A stretch of 64,000 nt of DNA, taken from NCBI RefSeq assembly GCF_013340305.1, contig NZ_BLVP01000036.1:157579-221578 (forward strand), written 5' to 3'. This DNA comes from Desulfovibrio psychrotolerans (GTDB taxonomy: Bacteria > Desulfobacterota > Desulfovibrionia > Desulfovibrionales > Desulfovibrionaceae). Of the stretch, positions 25,954-33,891 are shown piece by piece. Position numbers and translations under genes: made by a program. The notes below the pieces were generated by a model that saw nothing but the letters and a program-made list of their open reading frames with translations, was not told where the DNA came from and ran no database searches. Each line of letters opens with the position of its first letter. The stretch's first letter is position 1.

Positions 25954-27681
25954 ATGAAAAAGACAGGAATATGGGGAACCTTGCATCCCTTTTTCGAACG
26001 CGGCGATATCATGGGACGCAGCGTTGCCAACGAAGGTTTCATCCGCGCTCTGCTGCGTCGCGACCCCTTCGCGGCATACCATTTCTATCTTTCAGATGCG
26101 CATCAGACGCGTATCCTTCTGGAGCGACTGCGGGACGAGTTTCCCGTCATGCTGCGCAACGGCAGATTCGTGCTGGGCACGTATGCCGATGTGCCCCGCG
26201 CCCTTGCCACACATGATTTCCATTGCTTCCACCTTTCGGACTGCATGCTGCACAACGCACATCTGGCCCGCCTGCGCAACCTGCATTCCCGGCGCATCTT
26301 CCCCATCACCGGCAGTACCCATTCCCTCAGCTATGCCCGCTACATGCCCATGCTTCTGGGGCAGGTATGGGCGGGAACCAGCCAGCGGGATGCCGTGCTC
26401 GCCACCTCGCACGCGGCCGTATCCATGATGGAAACCGCCTTTTCCCGCCTGCGCAGTGCCTACGGTCTGCCGGCGTCCGTCCCGCATCCCCGGGTGGAGC
26501 ATGTTCCTCTCGGCATAGACTGCGCCACACTGTCCTGCACCGCCGGTTCAGATACCGTCTCACAGACCGCCGCAAGCCGCGATGAATCCGCTGCAGCAGT
26601 TGCGCGTGCAAGAATGCGCACCCAACTGGGGGTGGAAGAGCAAGATGTCCTGCTGCTGGTGTTCGCCCGCATTTCCCATTACTCCAAAATGGATATTCTT
26701 CCCCTGCTGCGGGCACTCCAGCGCCTTGCCCGGTCAGGCGTTCCCATGCGCCGCCTGCATCTGTGCGTTGCGGGTTTCCTGCCGCAGGGCGACTCCACGC
26801 CCCAAACCCTTGCCGGGCTTGCTTCCGTCCTCGGTGTGCGCATGCATGTTCGGGCCAACCCCCCGGATGCGGAGCGCAACGAACTTTACGCGGCTGCGGA
26901 TGTATTCGTCTCTCCCGTGGACAACCTGCAGGAAACCTTCGGACTCTCCTTGCTGGAGGCGGCTGCGTCCGGGCTTCCCGTCATCGCCTCAGACTTCGAC
27001 GGCTACCGCGATCTGGTCGTGCACGGGCAAACCGGGCTGCTTATCCCCACCCTCGGTCCGGCATGGACCGACGATGCGGACACCATGGCCAACCTCGCGT
27101 ACGACAGTGCCACGCATCTTGCCCTTGCCCAGCGCACCGTGGTGGATGTGGGGGCGCTGGCAGATGCCCTCCGGCAACTGGTGGAAAGTCCTGCTCTGCG
27201 ACGCGATATGGGACAGAAGGGCCGTGCCCGTGTGACCGCAGCCTTCGGCTGGGATACCGTGCTGGATCAATACCTCGCCTGCTGGGAGCGCCTCAATGCC
27301 GTTCCCGTTTCCGCAGAAGGGGAGCAGGCTCTGCGCGCGGCGGTGCATCCGCTGCACATGCCGTATGCGGAGCTGTTCGTGCAGTATCCTTCAGCCATAG
27401 TGGAAGGGGCCATGCAGGTGGTCTGGACAGCAGCAGGCGAAGCCGTCTACCGCAACAGGGAACAACCCGTCATTTACGAGGGCATTGCGGCATCCGTGGA
27501 CCCGGAAACCCTTCGCCACATGCTGTTCCTCGCGCGCCGCGGCATTCCCGTGGCACGTCTCTGCGCACTGCTTGCGGAGCGGGGGGGGCAGGCAAGCTCT
27601 TCCGGAAGCCGCACAGATTCCCGAACGCATGAAGCGCTTGTTCTCTGGGCGCTCAAGCATGACTTTTTGGAGCGGGTGTGA
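25954..27681 (+). CDS. GT4-type glycosyltransferase
   Basis: A 575-residue GT-B fold transferase. The N-terminus GDIMGRSVANEGFIRALLR is the acceptor-side glycine loop. The nucleotide-sugar domain shows VLLLVFARISHYSKMD, NELYAAADVFVSPVD and the E-x7-E element FGLSLLEAAASGLPVIASDFDGYRDLV. About 110 residues after this domain have no recognised role. The ATG at 25954 was chosen because the conserved N-terminus starts shortly after it, although its ribosome site is weak; ATG 26011 is an alternative. It overlaps the next glycosyltransferase by a base, so both belong to one surface-glycan unit. Donor and acceptor unknown. Confidence 0.82.
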   Translation: MKKTGIWGTLHPFFERGDIMGRSVANEGFIRALLRRDPFAAYHFYLSDAHQTRILLERLRDEFPVMLRNGRFVLGTYADVPRALATHDFHCFHLSDCMLHNAHLARLRNLHSRRIFPITGSTHSLSYARYMPMLLGQVWAGTSQRDAVLATSHAAVSMMETAFSRLRSAYGLPASVPHPRVEHVPLGIDCATLSCTAGSDTVSQTAASRDESAAAVARARMRTQLGVEEQDVLLLVFARISHYSKMDILPLLRALQRLARSGVPMRRLHLCVAGFLPQGDSTPQTLAGLASVLGVRMHVRANPPDAERNELYAAADVFVSPVDNLQETFGLSLLEAAASGLPVIASDFDGYRDLVVHGQTGLLIPTLGPAWTDDADTMANLAYDSATHLALAQRTVVDVGALADALRQLVESPALRRDMGQKGRARVTAAFGWDTVLDQYLACWERLNAVPVSAEGEQALRAAVHPLHMPYAELFVQYPSAIVEGAMQVVWTAAGEAVYRNREQPVIYEGIAASVDPETLRHMLFLARRGIPVARLCALLAERGGQASSSGSRTDSRTHEALVLWALKHDFLERV

Positions 27682-28919
27682 TGCCGTCTTCTCCCGTTCC
27701 TCCCGGCACCATGCCGCACGGTGTGCATCTGCACTCCCTGCTGGCCCTGCGGGGCGGAGCGGCACGCATTGCCGCCATGCTGCGCGACCATCTCGCGTGC
27801 GGTATAGCCTCCCCGGATGGTTCAGGCCGTTCAGGCCGTCTAGGTCATCTGCGCGGCACTGTTCCCGGTACTGTTCAGAATACTGTCTCCGATACTGTTC
27901 AGAAACATTTTCAGCCCCCCGTGCCAGTCTCCTGCTCCTGCGAGATTGCGGACGAAGGGGCCATATCTTCCTGTGCGGCCGTGTCCCCTGCGGATGTGGC
28001 CCTTGCCGTCCCCGGAACAAGCCTCCTGCATCTGCACGGCACGCAGGACTGGACAGCCTGCCTTCAGGGCGTTGCCTGCAGGGAACTCCCCTGTGTCATA
28101 ACCCTGCATGACTGTTCTCTGCTCACGGGCGGCTGCGTCTACCCGCTGGACTGCCCCGGCGCCACGCAGGGGTGCCTTTCTCCGTGCCCGCGCGGTTATC
28201 CGCATGCCGCAGCGGTTCAGCGGGCGCAGCATGCGGCTGTGCGGGCGGCCATAGCCCGTCTCGTTGCTCCTTCCGGCTGGCTGCGTGCCATGGCCAAAGC
28301 GGCCCTGCCGGATGTTCCCTGCACCGTCATCCCCAATGGTGTGGAAACGCCGGACCCGGCCATCACCCGTTCACTCGCGCGTAACAGGTTCGGCCTTGCG
28401 CCCGGCGCGCGCCTTGTGTTGTTCATGGCCCACGGCGGAGAGCAGGCGGCCTATAAGTCGGGAGGACGCTGGCGCGAGGTGTGGCACAGCGTGCGCACCT
28501 TGGTTCCCGGCGCGGTGTGTTTCATGGTGGGGGGGGATGGGCACGCCCGTGAGGATTCACTGGTGCTCTGGCCCTATGTGGACAGGGAACGGGCGCAGTT
28601 GTTCATGGCGGCAGCGGACTGCTTCGCCTATCCCACGCTGGCAGACAACCATCCCCTTGTGGTGCTGGAAGCCATGGCAGCAGGGTGTCCCGTGGTTTCT
28701 TTTGCGGTGGGCGGGGTTGCGGAACAGGTGGTTCCGGGAAAAACCGGCGTACTTGTGCAACCCGGAGACTGGCAGGCGTTCACCGGTGCCTGCGTATCTG
28801 TGCTCACAGGTGCTGCGGAGCAGCGGCGCATGCGGCATGAATCGCAGGAGCTGTTCACCCGCCGGTTCACTGTGCAGCGCATGGTCCGCGATTACCGTTC
28901 GTTCTACTCCCGGTTTTAA
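27681..28919 (+). CDS. GT4-type glycosyltransferase with repeat-encoded N-terminal insert
   Basis: A 412-residue GT-B glycosyltransferase. The C-terminal donor domain includes LVLFMAHGGE, FMVGGDGH, LFMAAADCFAYPTLADNHPLVVLEAMAAGCPVVSFAVGGVAEQV and GKTGVLVQPGDWQAF, the usual E-x7-E region. The middle part (HDCSLLTGGCVYPLDC) has the cysteine-rich segment seen in some family members. Residues about 46-76 are encoded by short tandem repeats and give Gly-Thr-Val-x units; they replace what is normally a compact N-terminal loop. The ATG overlaps the preceding stop (TGATG) with GGAG eight bases upstream; a GTG three bases earlier is also possible. Probably acts with the preceding transferase. Confidence 0.82.
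   Translation: MPSSPVPPGTMPHGVHLHSLLALRGGAARIAAMLRDHLACGIASPDGSGRSGRLGHLRGTVPGTVQNTVSDTVQKHFQPPVPVSCSCEIADEGAISSCAAVSPADVALAVPGTSLLHLHGTQDWTACLQGVACRELPCVITLHDCSLLTGGCVYPLDCPGATQGCLSPCPRGYPHAAAVQRAQHAAVRAAIARLVAPSGWLRAMAKAALPDVPCTVIPNGVETPDPAITRSLARNRFGLAPGARLVLFMAHGGEQAAYKSGGRWREVWHSVRTLVPGAVCFMVGGDGHAREDSLVLWPYVDRERAQLFMAAADCFAYPTLADNHPLVVLEAMAAGCPVVSFAVGGVAEQVVPGKTGVLVQPGDWQAFTGACVSVLTGAAEQRRMRHESQELFTRRFTVQRMVRDYRSFYSRF
27819..27908. repeat. In-frame short tandem repeats in the glycosyltransferase gene
   Basis: Two copies of GTTCAGGCC are followed by four 12-base units (27861-27908): GTTCCCGGTACT, GTTCAGAATACT, GTCTCCGATACT and GTTCAGAAACAT. These encode the four-residue units Val-Pro-Gly-Thr, Val-Gln-Asn-Thr, Val-Ser-Asp-Thr and Val-Gln-Lys-His. 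Confidence 0.88.
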
Positions 28920-28976
28920 GCCCGGCTTGTAGCCTCTTTCTTGCCTTCCGTTTTCCCTCAGGTTCCATGCCCCGGT

Positions 28977-29924
28977 CTACGTCGGGATATGTATCCGGCT
29001 TTCCGGCTCCCCAGCGGCTTCCGGTTCTTCCCATTCCGCGTCGCGGTGCAGCAACCCGTCCCCGTGTCCGGCGTGCTCGTCCACAATGGCGCGTATGGCG
29101 GCAATGGCCTGCATGGCCGTGCCCCGGTGATAGAGCATGGCTATGTGGCTCACCAGCGGCGTGCGTTCTTCGCGCCACGCGGGGTTGCGTATGTGCAGCC
29201 CTTCCTGCGGCAGCACCATGTTGTCCAGCGCGGATGAAAGGCTGTAGCAGGGCATGGCGGGCTGTATGTCTTCGCTTTCAATGCGCCGTATGAGCGGGCT
29301 GCGAAAGACTATGCTGCGGCACAGCGAACCTATGCCCAATCCGGCCAGTTTGCTGCCCTGATGGGGAGATCCCAGGGTAACAACGCCCAGAACGCGGTTC
29401 TGGTTGTCATTGCGGGCAATCCATGAACGGATGATAAGCCCGCCCAGACTGTGCCCCACCAAGACGGGTTTTACGCCGGGGCAGGCGGCTTCCAGTGCTG
29501 CAACCCGGTTTTCCAGCTTGTCCACCAGCGCGTCAAAGTGGGTATTGAAGCTGAAATAGGAATAGCAGAACGTATTGGAAAATCCGGCCTCCTTCAGCCA
29601 CCTCCTGTACAGCACCCATGCCGAGGCATTGTGATACAGGCCGTGCACCAGCAGAACGGGCGGATTATTCCGGCTGGCGTCTTTCAGGCTGCCCGCGCGG
29701 GGAATGGCTGCCCGGTTGAACAGGGCCAGCGGGTAGGTGAAGAAGACTATTGTCTGGCTCAGAAAGCTCATGCCCATACCGCGTGCAATGCAGGCTGCGC
29801 GGGTGCACACGCCCGGGTGCGGTCCGTAGGGGCGGCTTCCTTCTTCGTACCAGTAGAGCAGATACGTGATCAGAGAGACAAGCACCGTGAGCAGGATGAC
29901 GGCCTTGAGCAGAAACCAGAGCAT
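28977..29924 (-). CDS. Membrane-anchored lipase-like alpha/beta hydrolase
   Basis: A 315-residue protein with one N-terminal membrane helix (about 3-25), so the catalytic domain is anchored, probably on the outer face of the inner membrane. The alpha/beta-hydrolase fold shows the oxyanion motif VLLVHGLYHNASAW and the nucleophile elbow VGHSLGGLI. SPHQGSKLAGLG follows, as in triacylglycerol lipases and PGAP1-like acyltransferases. A late VSHIAML offers the catalytic His. The Glu-rich C-terminus has no known role. It converges on the glycosyltransferase pair. Substrate unknown. Confidence 0.85.
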   Translation of the reverse strand: MLWFLLKAVILLTVLVSLITYLLYWYEEGSRPYGPHPGVCTRAACIARGMGMSFLSQTIVFFTYPLALFNRAAIPRAGSLKDASRNNPPVLLVHGLYHNASAWVLYRRWLKEAGFSNTFCYSYFSFNTHFDALVDKLENRVAALEAACPGVKPVLVGHSLGGLIIRSWIARNDNQNRVLGVVTLGSPHQGSKLAGLGIGSLCRSIVFRSPLIRRIESEDIQPAMPCYSLSSALDNMVLPQEGLHIRNPAWREERTPLVSHIAMLYHRGTAMQAIAAIRAIVDEHAGHGDGLLHRDAEWEEPEAAGEPESRIHIPT

Positions 29925-30159
29925 GGCGTACCACCGTGGGGATAGAATGTTTGCACACGGTGTATATAAGGAATGCCCCGTCCGGGCAACCTTTCCCGTA
30001 CTGGCCTCGCCGGCTGTGCCATGCCACTTTCTGCGGGCCGTTCATCAATGGTGCGATACAAGACGAAAAAAAGTTCAGGGCTGAATCGCATATAGCCATA
30101 CGCGATGTCAGATATGAACATTTCGCAGCAAGGCGGCGGATTGCCGTATCAACGGCCCG

Positions 30160-30369
30160 CTAGGTGATGGTGCTCACCAGCTTTCCGGTGGTACTTTCAA
30201 TAATCGGGCGCACCGTCACGCTTTTAGACAGCTCCGGCGAGGCAATCCCCAGCGAATGGAGCGATGAAAAGGTCTTGGCCAGCGTGCGCAGGTTCTGGCT
30301 GGCAACGGATTGAGAAATATTGGAGGCACCCGCAATGGCGCTCCACATCTGCGAAGAGTCAGGTGTCAT
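30160..30369 (-). CDS. Small protein of unknown function
   Basis: A 69-residue Ser-rich frame (MTPDSSQMWSAIAGASNISQ...) preceded by GGGGGA seven bases before the ATG. The composition is compatible with an amphipathic helix at about 18-38. No signal peptide, cysteine motif or recognised domain is present. The ribosome site and reasonable amino-acid composition favour a real gene, but there is no homology-based support from inspection. Confidence 0.45.
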   Translation of the reverse strand: MTPDSSQMWSAIAGASNISQSVASQNLRTLAKTFSSLHSLGIASPELSKSVTVRPIIESTTGKLVSTIT

Positions 30370-30586
30370 GGTTCCCCCGCAAAGATAGGCACGAATATAC
30401 GTTGTCGTGTGTCTTCTGTCTGGCCGCCAACGTTACATCCTCGCGGCATACATGCCTTTTCGCATGCACGTGGCGTCAAATAACCCCGGAGGTACCGCAC
30501 CACCGGGATATATCTATGCAAAACAAGCACAGCAGTTCCGGTGAAAAGGAGAAAACAGTGCCCCTCCGTCCGGTAACCGTCAATTC

Positions 30587-30615
30587 TTGACTCACGGATG
30601 CTAACTAATTATCCT
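30587..30615 (+). promoter_or_regulatory. Sigma-70 type promoter for the exported unknown protein
   Basis: TTGACT (30587-30592), exactly 17 bases, then TATCCT (30610-30615). The start codon at 30660 follows a T-rich leader and GGAG. Confidence 0.6.
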
Positions 30616-30659
30616 AGTGGCCTCAAGAGCGATTTGCTCGTTTTTTTTTGGAGAAAAGA

Positions 30660-31853
30660 ATGTCATTTTATACGATTCCTTTTTTTGCATGTTTACGGAA
30701 CTGCCTGCTTACCGGCTTCCTGTGCTTTGTGCTGTCCGGCGTATCTGTTCTGCCCGCCGTTGCAAACAGCACGCCTGAACCCCCGGCCATGCCTGCCGAT
30801 GTGGAAGCCGGGTTGGATCACCTCATCGCTGCCGTGGGCGATAAAAATATTTCAGCCGATTTCAATGCCATAGCCGCTGTGCTGGATTATGCCCTGCAAA
30901 GCGACCTTGCCCCCGCCAAGCCGGAGGCAGAACCCATGCCCCGCAAGCGGGAGCAGGGCAACGGCATTTTCATGCGTGAACAGATCAACGTGCCCATGGA
31001 AAAACTGGTCCGTTATTGCTATGACCCGCAGGTGCCGCCGTCGGTGCTGTTTCCCAACTCCATCCGCCGGGGGCACTGGCTTTCCGGCAGCGATATCCTC
31101 GTCAGCGGGGTAAAACTGTGGGACGTGCTGGACGGTCTGGAAGAACCTCTGGTCATGCGCGGGGCAGAGTATGAAGAGATAACCCCGGACGCCTTCAGCG
31201 GTTCCTATTACGGCTACAATCTGGACAGGTTGCTGATCGTACTTCCCTACAAGGGGCACCGCATGTTTGTCTCCGTTTCCCGCCAGCAGAACCCTTCCAC
31301 CGTGGGGATGAAGGGAGCCATCGTGGGTAACGACGACAGCTGGGACTACGTCTATTCCGGTGTTAACGGTGCCACGGCGCGCGGTATAGGCTGGATGGAT
31401 ACCTATATGTACGCCTCTTCCACCGTCACCGTTTTCTTTGACGGCGGGCCGGAAAGCACGCAGACTCAATATGCCGTGTTCAAATGGCTCAAGGCGGGCT
31501 GGGCGAATCTCAATGTGGTGAAACGCAGTCATATCCTGTCCGGCACCCGGCGTTTTCTGGACGGGTTCCGCCGGATAATAGAAGACTCCAACCTGCCGCC
31601 TGCGGAAGATATCGTGCGGCAGATGCGCGCATTTGAATCTTCGTCCGAACAGGAATTGCAGGCCGCCATGCACACCTATGCCCAGCGGCTGGAAGTTGTG
31701 GCCCAAAAAGATGACGTGCTCTCCCGGTCAGACTTCAGGAAGATCATCGCCAATGCCGGATACGCCGTGCACCTGAACAAAGATGAACTGGTGCACGACC
31801 TTATGAAGCGGTTCATCAAGAGCCGGCTCAGCATAGCCGATCTGGAAGGCTGA
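30660..31853 (+). CDS. Exported protein of unknown function
   Basis: A 397-residue protein with an N-terminal signal sequence: a hydrophobic run of about 25 residues ending in PAVANSTP, giving a likely signal peptidase I site. The mature part is Tyr/Trp-rich (GSYYGYNLDRLL, GNDDSWDYVYSGVNG, GIGWMDTYMYASST), suggesting a beta-rich periplasmic or outer-membrane-associated protein. A charged helical C-terminal third follows. The start is placed at the ATG with GGAG at -7 rather than an upstream TTG. It has its own promoter and terminator, so it is monocistronic. No function can be assigned. Confidence 0.8.
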   Translation: MSFYTIPFFACLRNCLLTGFLCFVLSGVSVLPAVANSTPEPPAMPADVEAGLDHLIAAVGDKNISADFNAIAAVLDYALQSDLAPAKPEAEPMPRKREQGNGIFMREQINVPMEKLVRYCYDPQVPPSVLFPNSIRRGHWLSGSDILVSGVKLWDVLDGLEEPLVMRGAEYEEITPDAFSGSYYGYNLDRLLIVLPYKGHRMFVSVSRQQNPSTVGMKGAIVGNDDSWDYVYSGVNGATARGIGWMDTYMYASSTVTVFFDGGPESTQTQYAVFKWLKAGWANLNVVKRSHILSGTRRFLDGFRRIIEDSNLPPAEDIVRQMRAFESSSEQELQAAMHTYAQRLEVVAQKDDVLSRSDFRKIIANAGYAVHLNKDELVHDLMKRFIKSRLSIADLEG

Positions 31854-31882
31854 GCCGGGGTATCTCATCACTGCATGCAGTG

Positions 31883-31921
31883 CGGGCCGGAGCGGATAAT
31901 CCGTTCCGGCCCGTTTTTTTT
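31883..31921 (+). terminator. Strong intrinsic terminator
   Basis: GGGCCGGA and TCCGGCCC form the outer stem, with an inner GGAT/ATCC pairing, followed by eight Ts. Confidence 0.9.
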
Positions 31922-32112
31922 GATGACAATGCACGTTGCACAGTCTCTGGCTGCGGCGGCGAAGGGAACTGAGCCGGCTCTGCTCCCCGCATCCGTATGG
32001 CTCAATGATTCGCCATTCGGCGTAAGGCCGCTCCCCGCGTCAGCGGGAAATATCTGCTTCAGGGGCTGTCAGCAACCGTACTGTAAACACGTACGAGAAG
32101 CGTACTGCGCCT

Positions 32113-32712
32113 TCAGGCCAGAAAGTTGCGTATGCCGGTAAAGATGATCTGGGCGGAAAGGGCAGCCAGAACCAATCCCGTGATCTTGGTCATGATGGAA
32201 AGGCCAATATTTCCGATCACCCGTTCCACCTTGGGTGCCAGATAGAGCAGCACGCCCATGGAAAGAATGGCGGCAACCAGCGCGGCAGTGCCCACAATAT
32301 TGGCAACAGCCCCCTTCATCTGCGCCCCCATAATGAGCAGTGCCCCGGTGGTGGCAGGGCCCACGGTAATGGGAATGGCAAGCGGCACCACGCTTATGTC
32401 GCCTTCGGTTTCCGCCTTGGGCGGAGCCTTGGTGCCCCGCACCAGTTCCACAGCAGAAAGAAAGAGCAGGGCGCCCGCGCCTATGCGGAAGGAGTCAAGC
32501 GTAATGCCGAATATGGCAAAGATGGTGTCTCCGAAAAAGTACAGGCTTATGCAGATAACCACCACCGCAGACGTTACACGCAGGGCCGTCTTTTTCTGTC
32601 GGTCTTCGGGCATGTCCCGGGTAAGGGCAAGAAACATGGTCATAACAAAAAAAGGTGCCAGCACGAAAAACATCTTTATATACGTAGAGATGAACAGGGT
32701 AATGTGTTCCAT
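32113..32712 (-). CDS. MarC-family integral membrane protein
   Basis: A 199-residue protein of the MarC (UPF0056) family with six predicted membrane helices. Family features include APFFVMTMFLALT near the N-terminus, GITLDSFRIGAGALLFLSAVELV, and the repeat-like VVPLAIPITVGPATTGALLI, whose Pro-Xaa-x-x-Gly-Pro pattern is characteristic. The biochemical role of the family is unsettled; the name comes from the mar locus, but a role in drug resistance was not upheld. Translation starts at 32712 after AAAGGAAAT. It is divergent from lutABC, and a partial copy of the lut operator lies 60 bases upstream of its start. Confidence 0.9.
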   Translation of the reverse strand: MEHITLFISTYIKMFFVLAPFFVMTMFLALTRDMPEDRQKKTALRVTSAVVVICISLYFFGDTIFAIFGITLDSFRIGAGALLFLSAVELVRGTKAPPKAETEGDISVVPLAIPITVGPATTGALLIMGAQMKGAVANIVGTAALVAAILSMGVLLYLAPKVERVIGNIGLSIMTKITGLVLAALSAQIIFTGIRNFLA

Positions 32713-32773
32713 TTTCAAATTTCCTTTATGGTTTGCAGGGCGTCTCGGGGCGCGGCGGCACACTCCGGGCAAA

Positions 32774-32788
32774 ATTGGTCAAACCGGT
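32774..32788. promoter_or_regulatory. Half-conserved GntR-type operator before the marC-family gene
   Basis: ATTGGT-CAA-ACCGGT: the left half matches the perfect dyad found at 32964 and the right half differs at two positions. On the minus strand it overlaps TTGACC, a possible -35. Confidence 0.4.
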
Positions 32789-32963
32789 TCGCAGCCCCGG
32801 ATAAGAATACGTCATGAATAAAAAGGGTTGAATGATATCTGTGTGTGTTACAGCAGAAAAGTGCAGTGAAGCAGGAAAAATTTTCAACGTGGCGGATGAG
32901 GGCTTCTATCGTGTTGTTGCTTTGTCTTCAAGGGGTTGTTTGAAAAATCAATCTCCCGGCCAT

Positions 32964-32978
32964 ATTGGTTCAACCAAT
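32964..32978. promoter_or_regulatory. PdhR/LldR-type operator upstream of lutABC
   Basis: Perfect dyad ATTGGT-TCA-ACCAAT. The ATTGGT-N3-ACCAAT layout is the established recognition pattern of FadR-subfamily GntR regulators PdhR and LldR, which respond to pyruvate or lactate. No such regulator is encoded in the window. Confidence 0.65.
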
Positions 32979-32985
32979 CAAAAAG

Positions 32986-33015
32986 TCGACATTTTTATGA
33001 AAAAAATGGTATATG
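32986..33015 (+). promoter_or_regulatory. Candidate lutABC promoter
   Basis: TCGACA (32986-32991), 18 bases, TATATG (33010-33015). The GntR-type dyad ends seven bases before the -35. The lutA ATG lies about 120 bases downstream of the expected start site, leaving a long leader. Confidence 0.45.
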
Positions 33016-33138
33016 AGTCATCCGTCACATGCTCCTTGCCGGGCTTCTGGGGTTTGCCCGGCATTTACGGAGTATTTCAGCAAGGTGCGTCTCTCCGCTC
33101 GCGCGGAAGCGCACCTGAACAACGAAGCGAGAGGAAGT

Positions 33139-33891
33139 ATGGGTAACAATCCAGCCAAAGTTAAAACGGTGTACTATTTTGGCACCTGTCTTGTGGATAT
33201 GGCCTATCCCAAGGCAGGCATGGCAGGCATCAAACTGTTGCAGCGCGAAGGGGTGGAAGTGATTTTCCCCCGTGAACAGGCTTGCTGCGGCCAGCCCGCC
33301 TACAATTCCGGCTTCAGGCAGGAAGCCAAGGACGTTGCATGGAAGCAGGTGCAAATTTTTTCCGGCAACGACTATCCCATCATCGTGCCTTCCGGTTCCT
33401 GTGCCGGGATGATGAAATATCACTATCTGGAACTCTTCAAGGACGATCCGGAATACTATGATGTGAAGCGTTTCTGCGACCGCATCCACGAAATCACCTC
33501 CTTTTTGCGCAATGTGCTCGATGCGCAGTATACGGACAAGGGCGCACCCATCAAGCTTACGTGGCATTCGTCCTGTCATGCCCGCCGCGAAATGGGCTGT
33601 ACCGAAGATTCCAAGGCCCTCATCCGCCAACTCAAGAACGTGGAACTGGTGGAAATCGCCCGCGAGCACGAATGCTGCGGTTTCGGCGGCACCTTCTCCA
33701 TCAAGCAGCCCGAAATCTCTGCGGCAATGGTCCATGATAAGGTGGAAGACATCAAGAGCACCGGTACGCATAAGTTTCTTACTGGCGACTGTGGCTGTAT
33801 GATGAACATCACCGGCCACATGGAAAAGGAAAAAGTAGCCATTGAAGGCCAGCACATTGCTGAATTTATTCTGGAGCGCATCCATGGCTAG
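33139..33891 (+). CDS. lutA: LutA-type Fe-S/CCG subunit of L-lactate oxidation
   Basis: A 250-residue (Fe-S)-binding protein with two CCG cysteine-rich domains: GTCLVDMAYP with EQACCGQPAYNSG, and WHSSCHARREMG with HECCGFGGTFS and DCGCMMN. This matches LutA (YkgE), the Cys-rich subunit of the flavin-independent L-lactate dehydrogenase complex LutABC. The ATG at 33139 follows GAGAGGAAGT; an upstream in-frame extension is not conserved. It overlaps lutB by eight bases. The operon is preceded by a lactate/pyruvate-type operator. In lactate-using sulfate reducers the electrons feed sulfate reduction (established physiology, inferred here). Confidence 0.93.
   Translation: MGNNPAKVKTVYYFGTCLVDMAYPKAGMAGIKLLQREGVEVIFPREQACCGQPAYNSGFRQEAKDVAWKQVQIFSGNDYPIIVPSGSCAGMMKYHYLELFKDDPEYYDVKRFCDRIHEITSFLRNVLDAQYTDKGAPIKLTWHSSCHARREMGCTEDSKALIRQLKNVELVEIAREHECCGFGGTFSIKQPEISAAMVHDKVEDIKSTGTHKFLTGDCGCMMNITGHMEKEKVAIEGQHIAEFILERIHG

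Noticed and set aside
24122-25957. Long plus-strand open frame opposite the diguanylate cyclase
   Set aside because: The minus strand carries an intact GGDEF domain; the plus-strand product is His/Arg/Gln-rich without family features.
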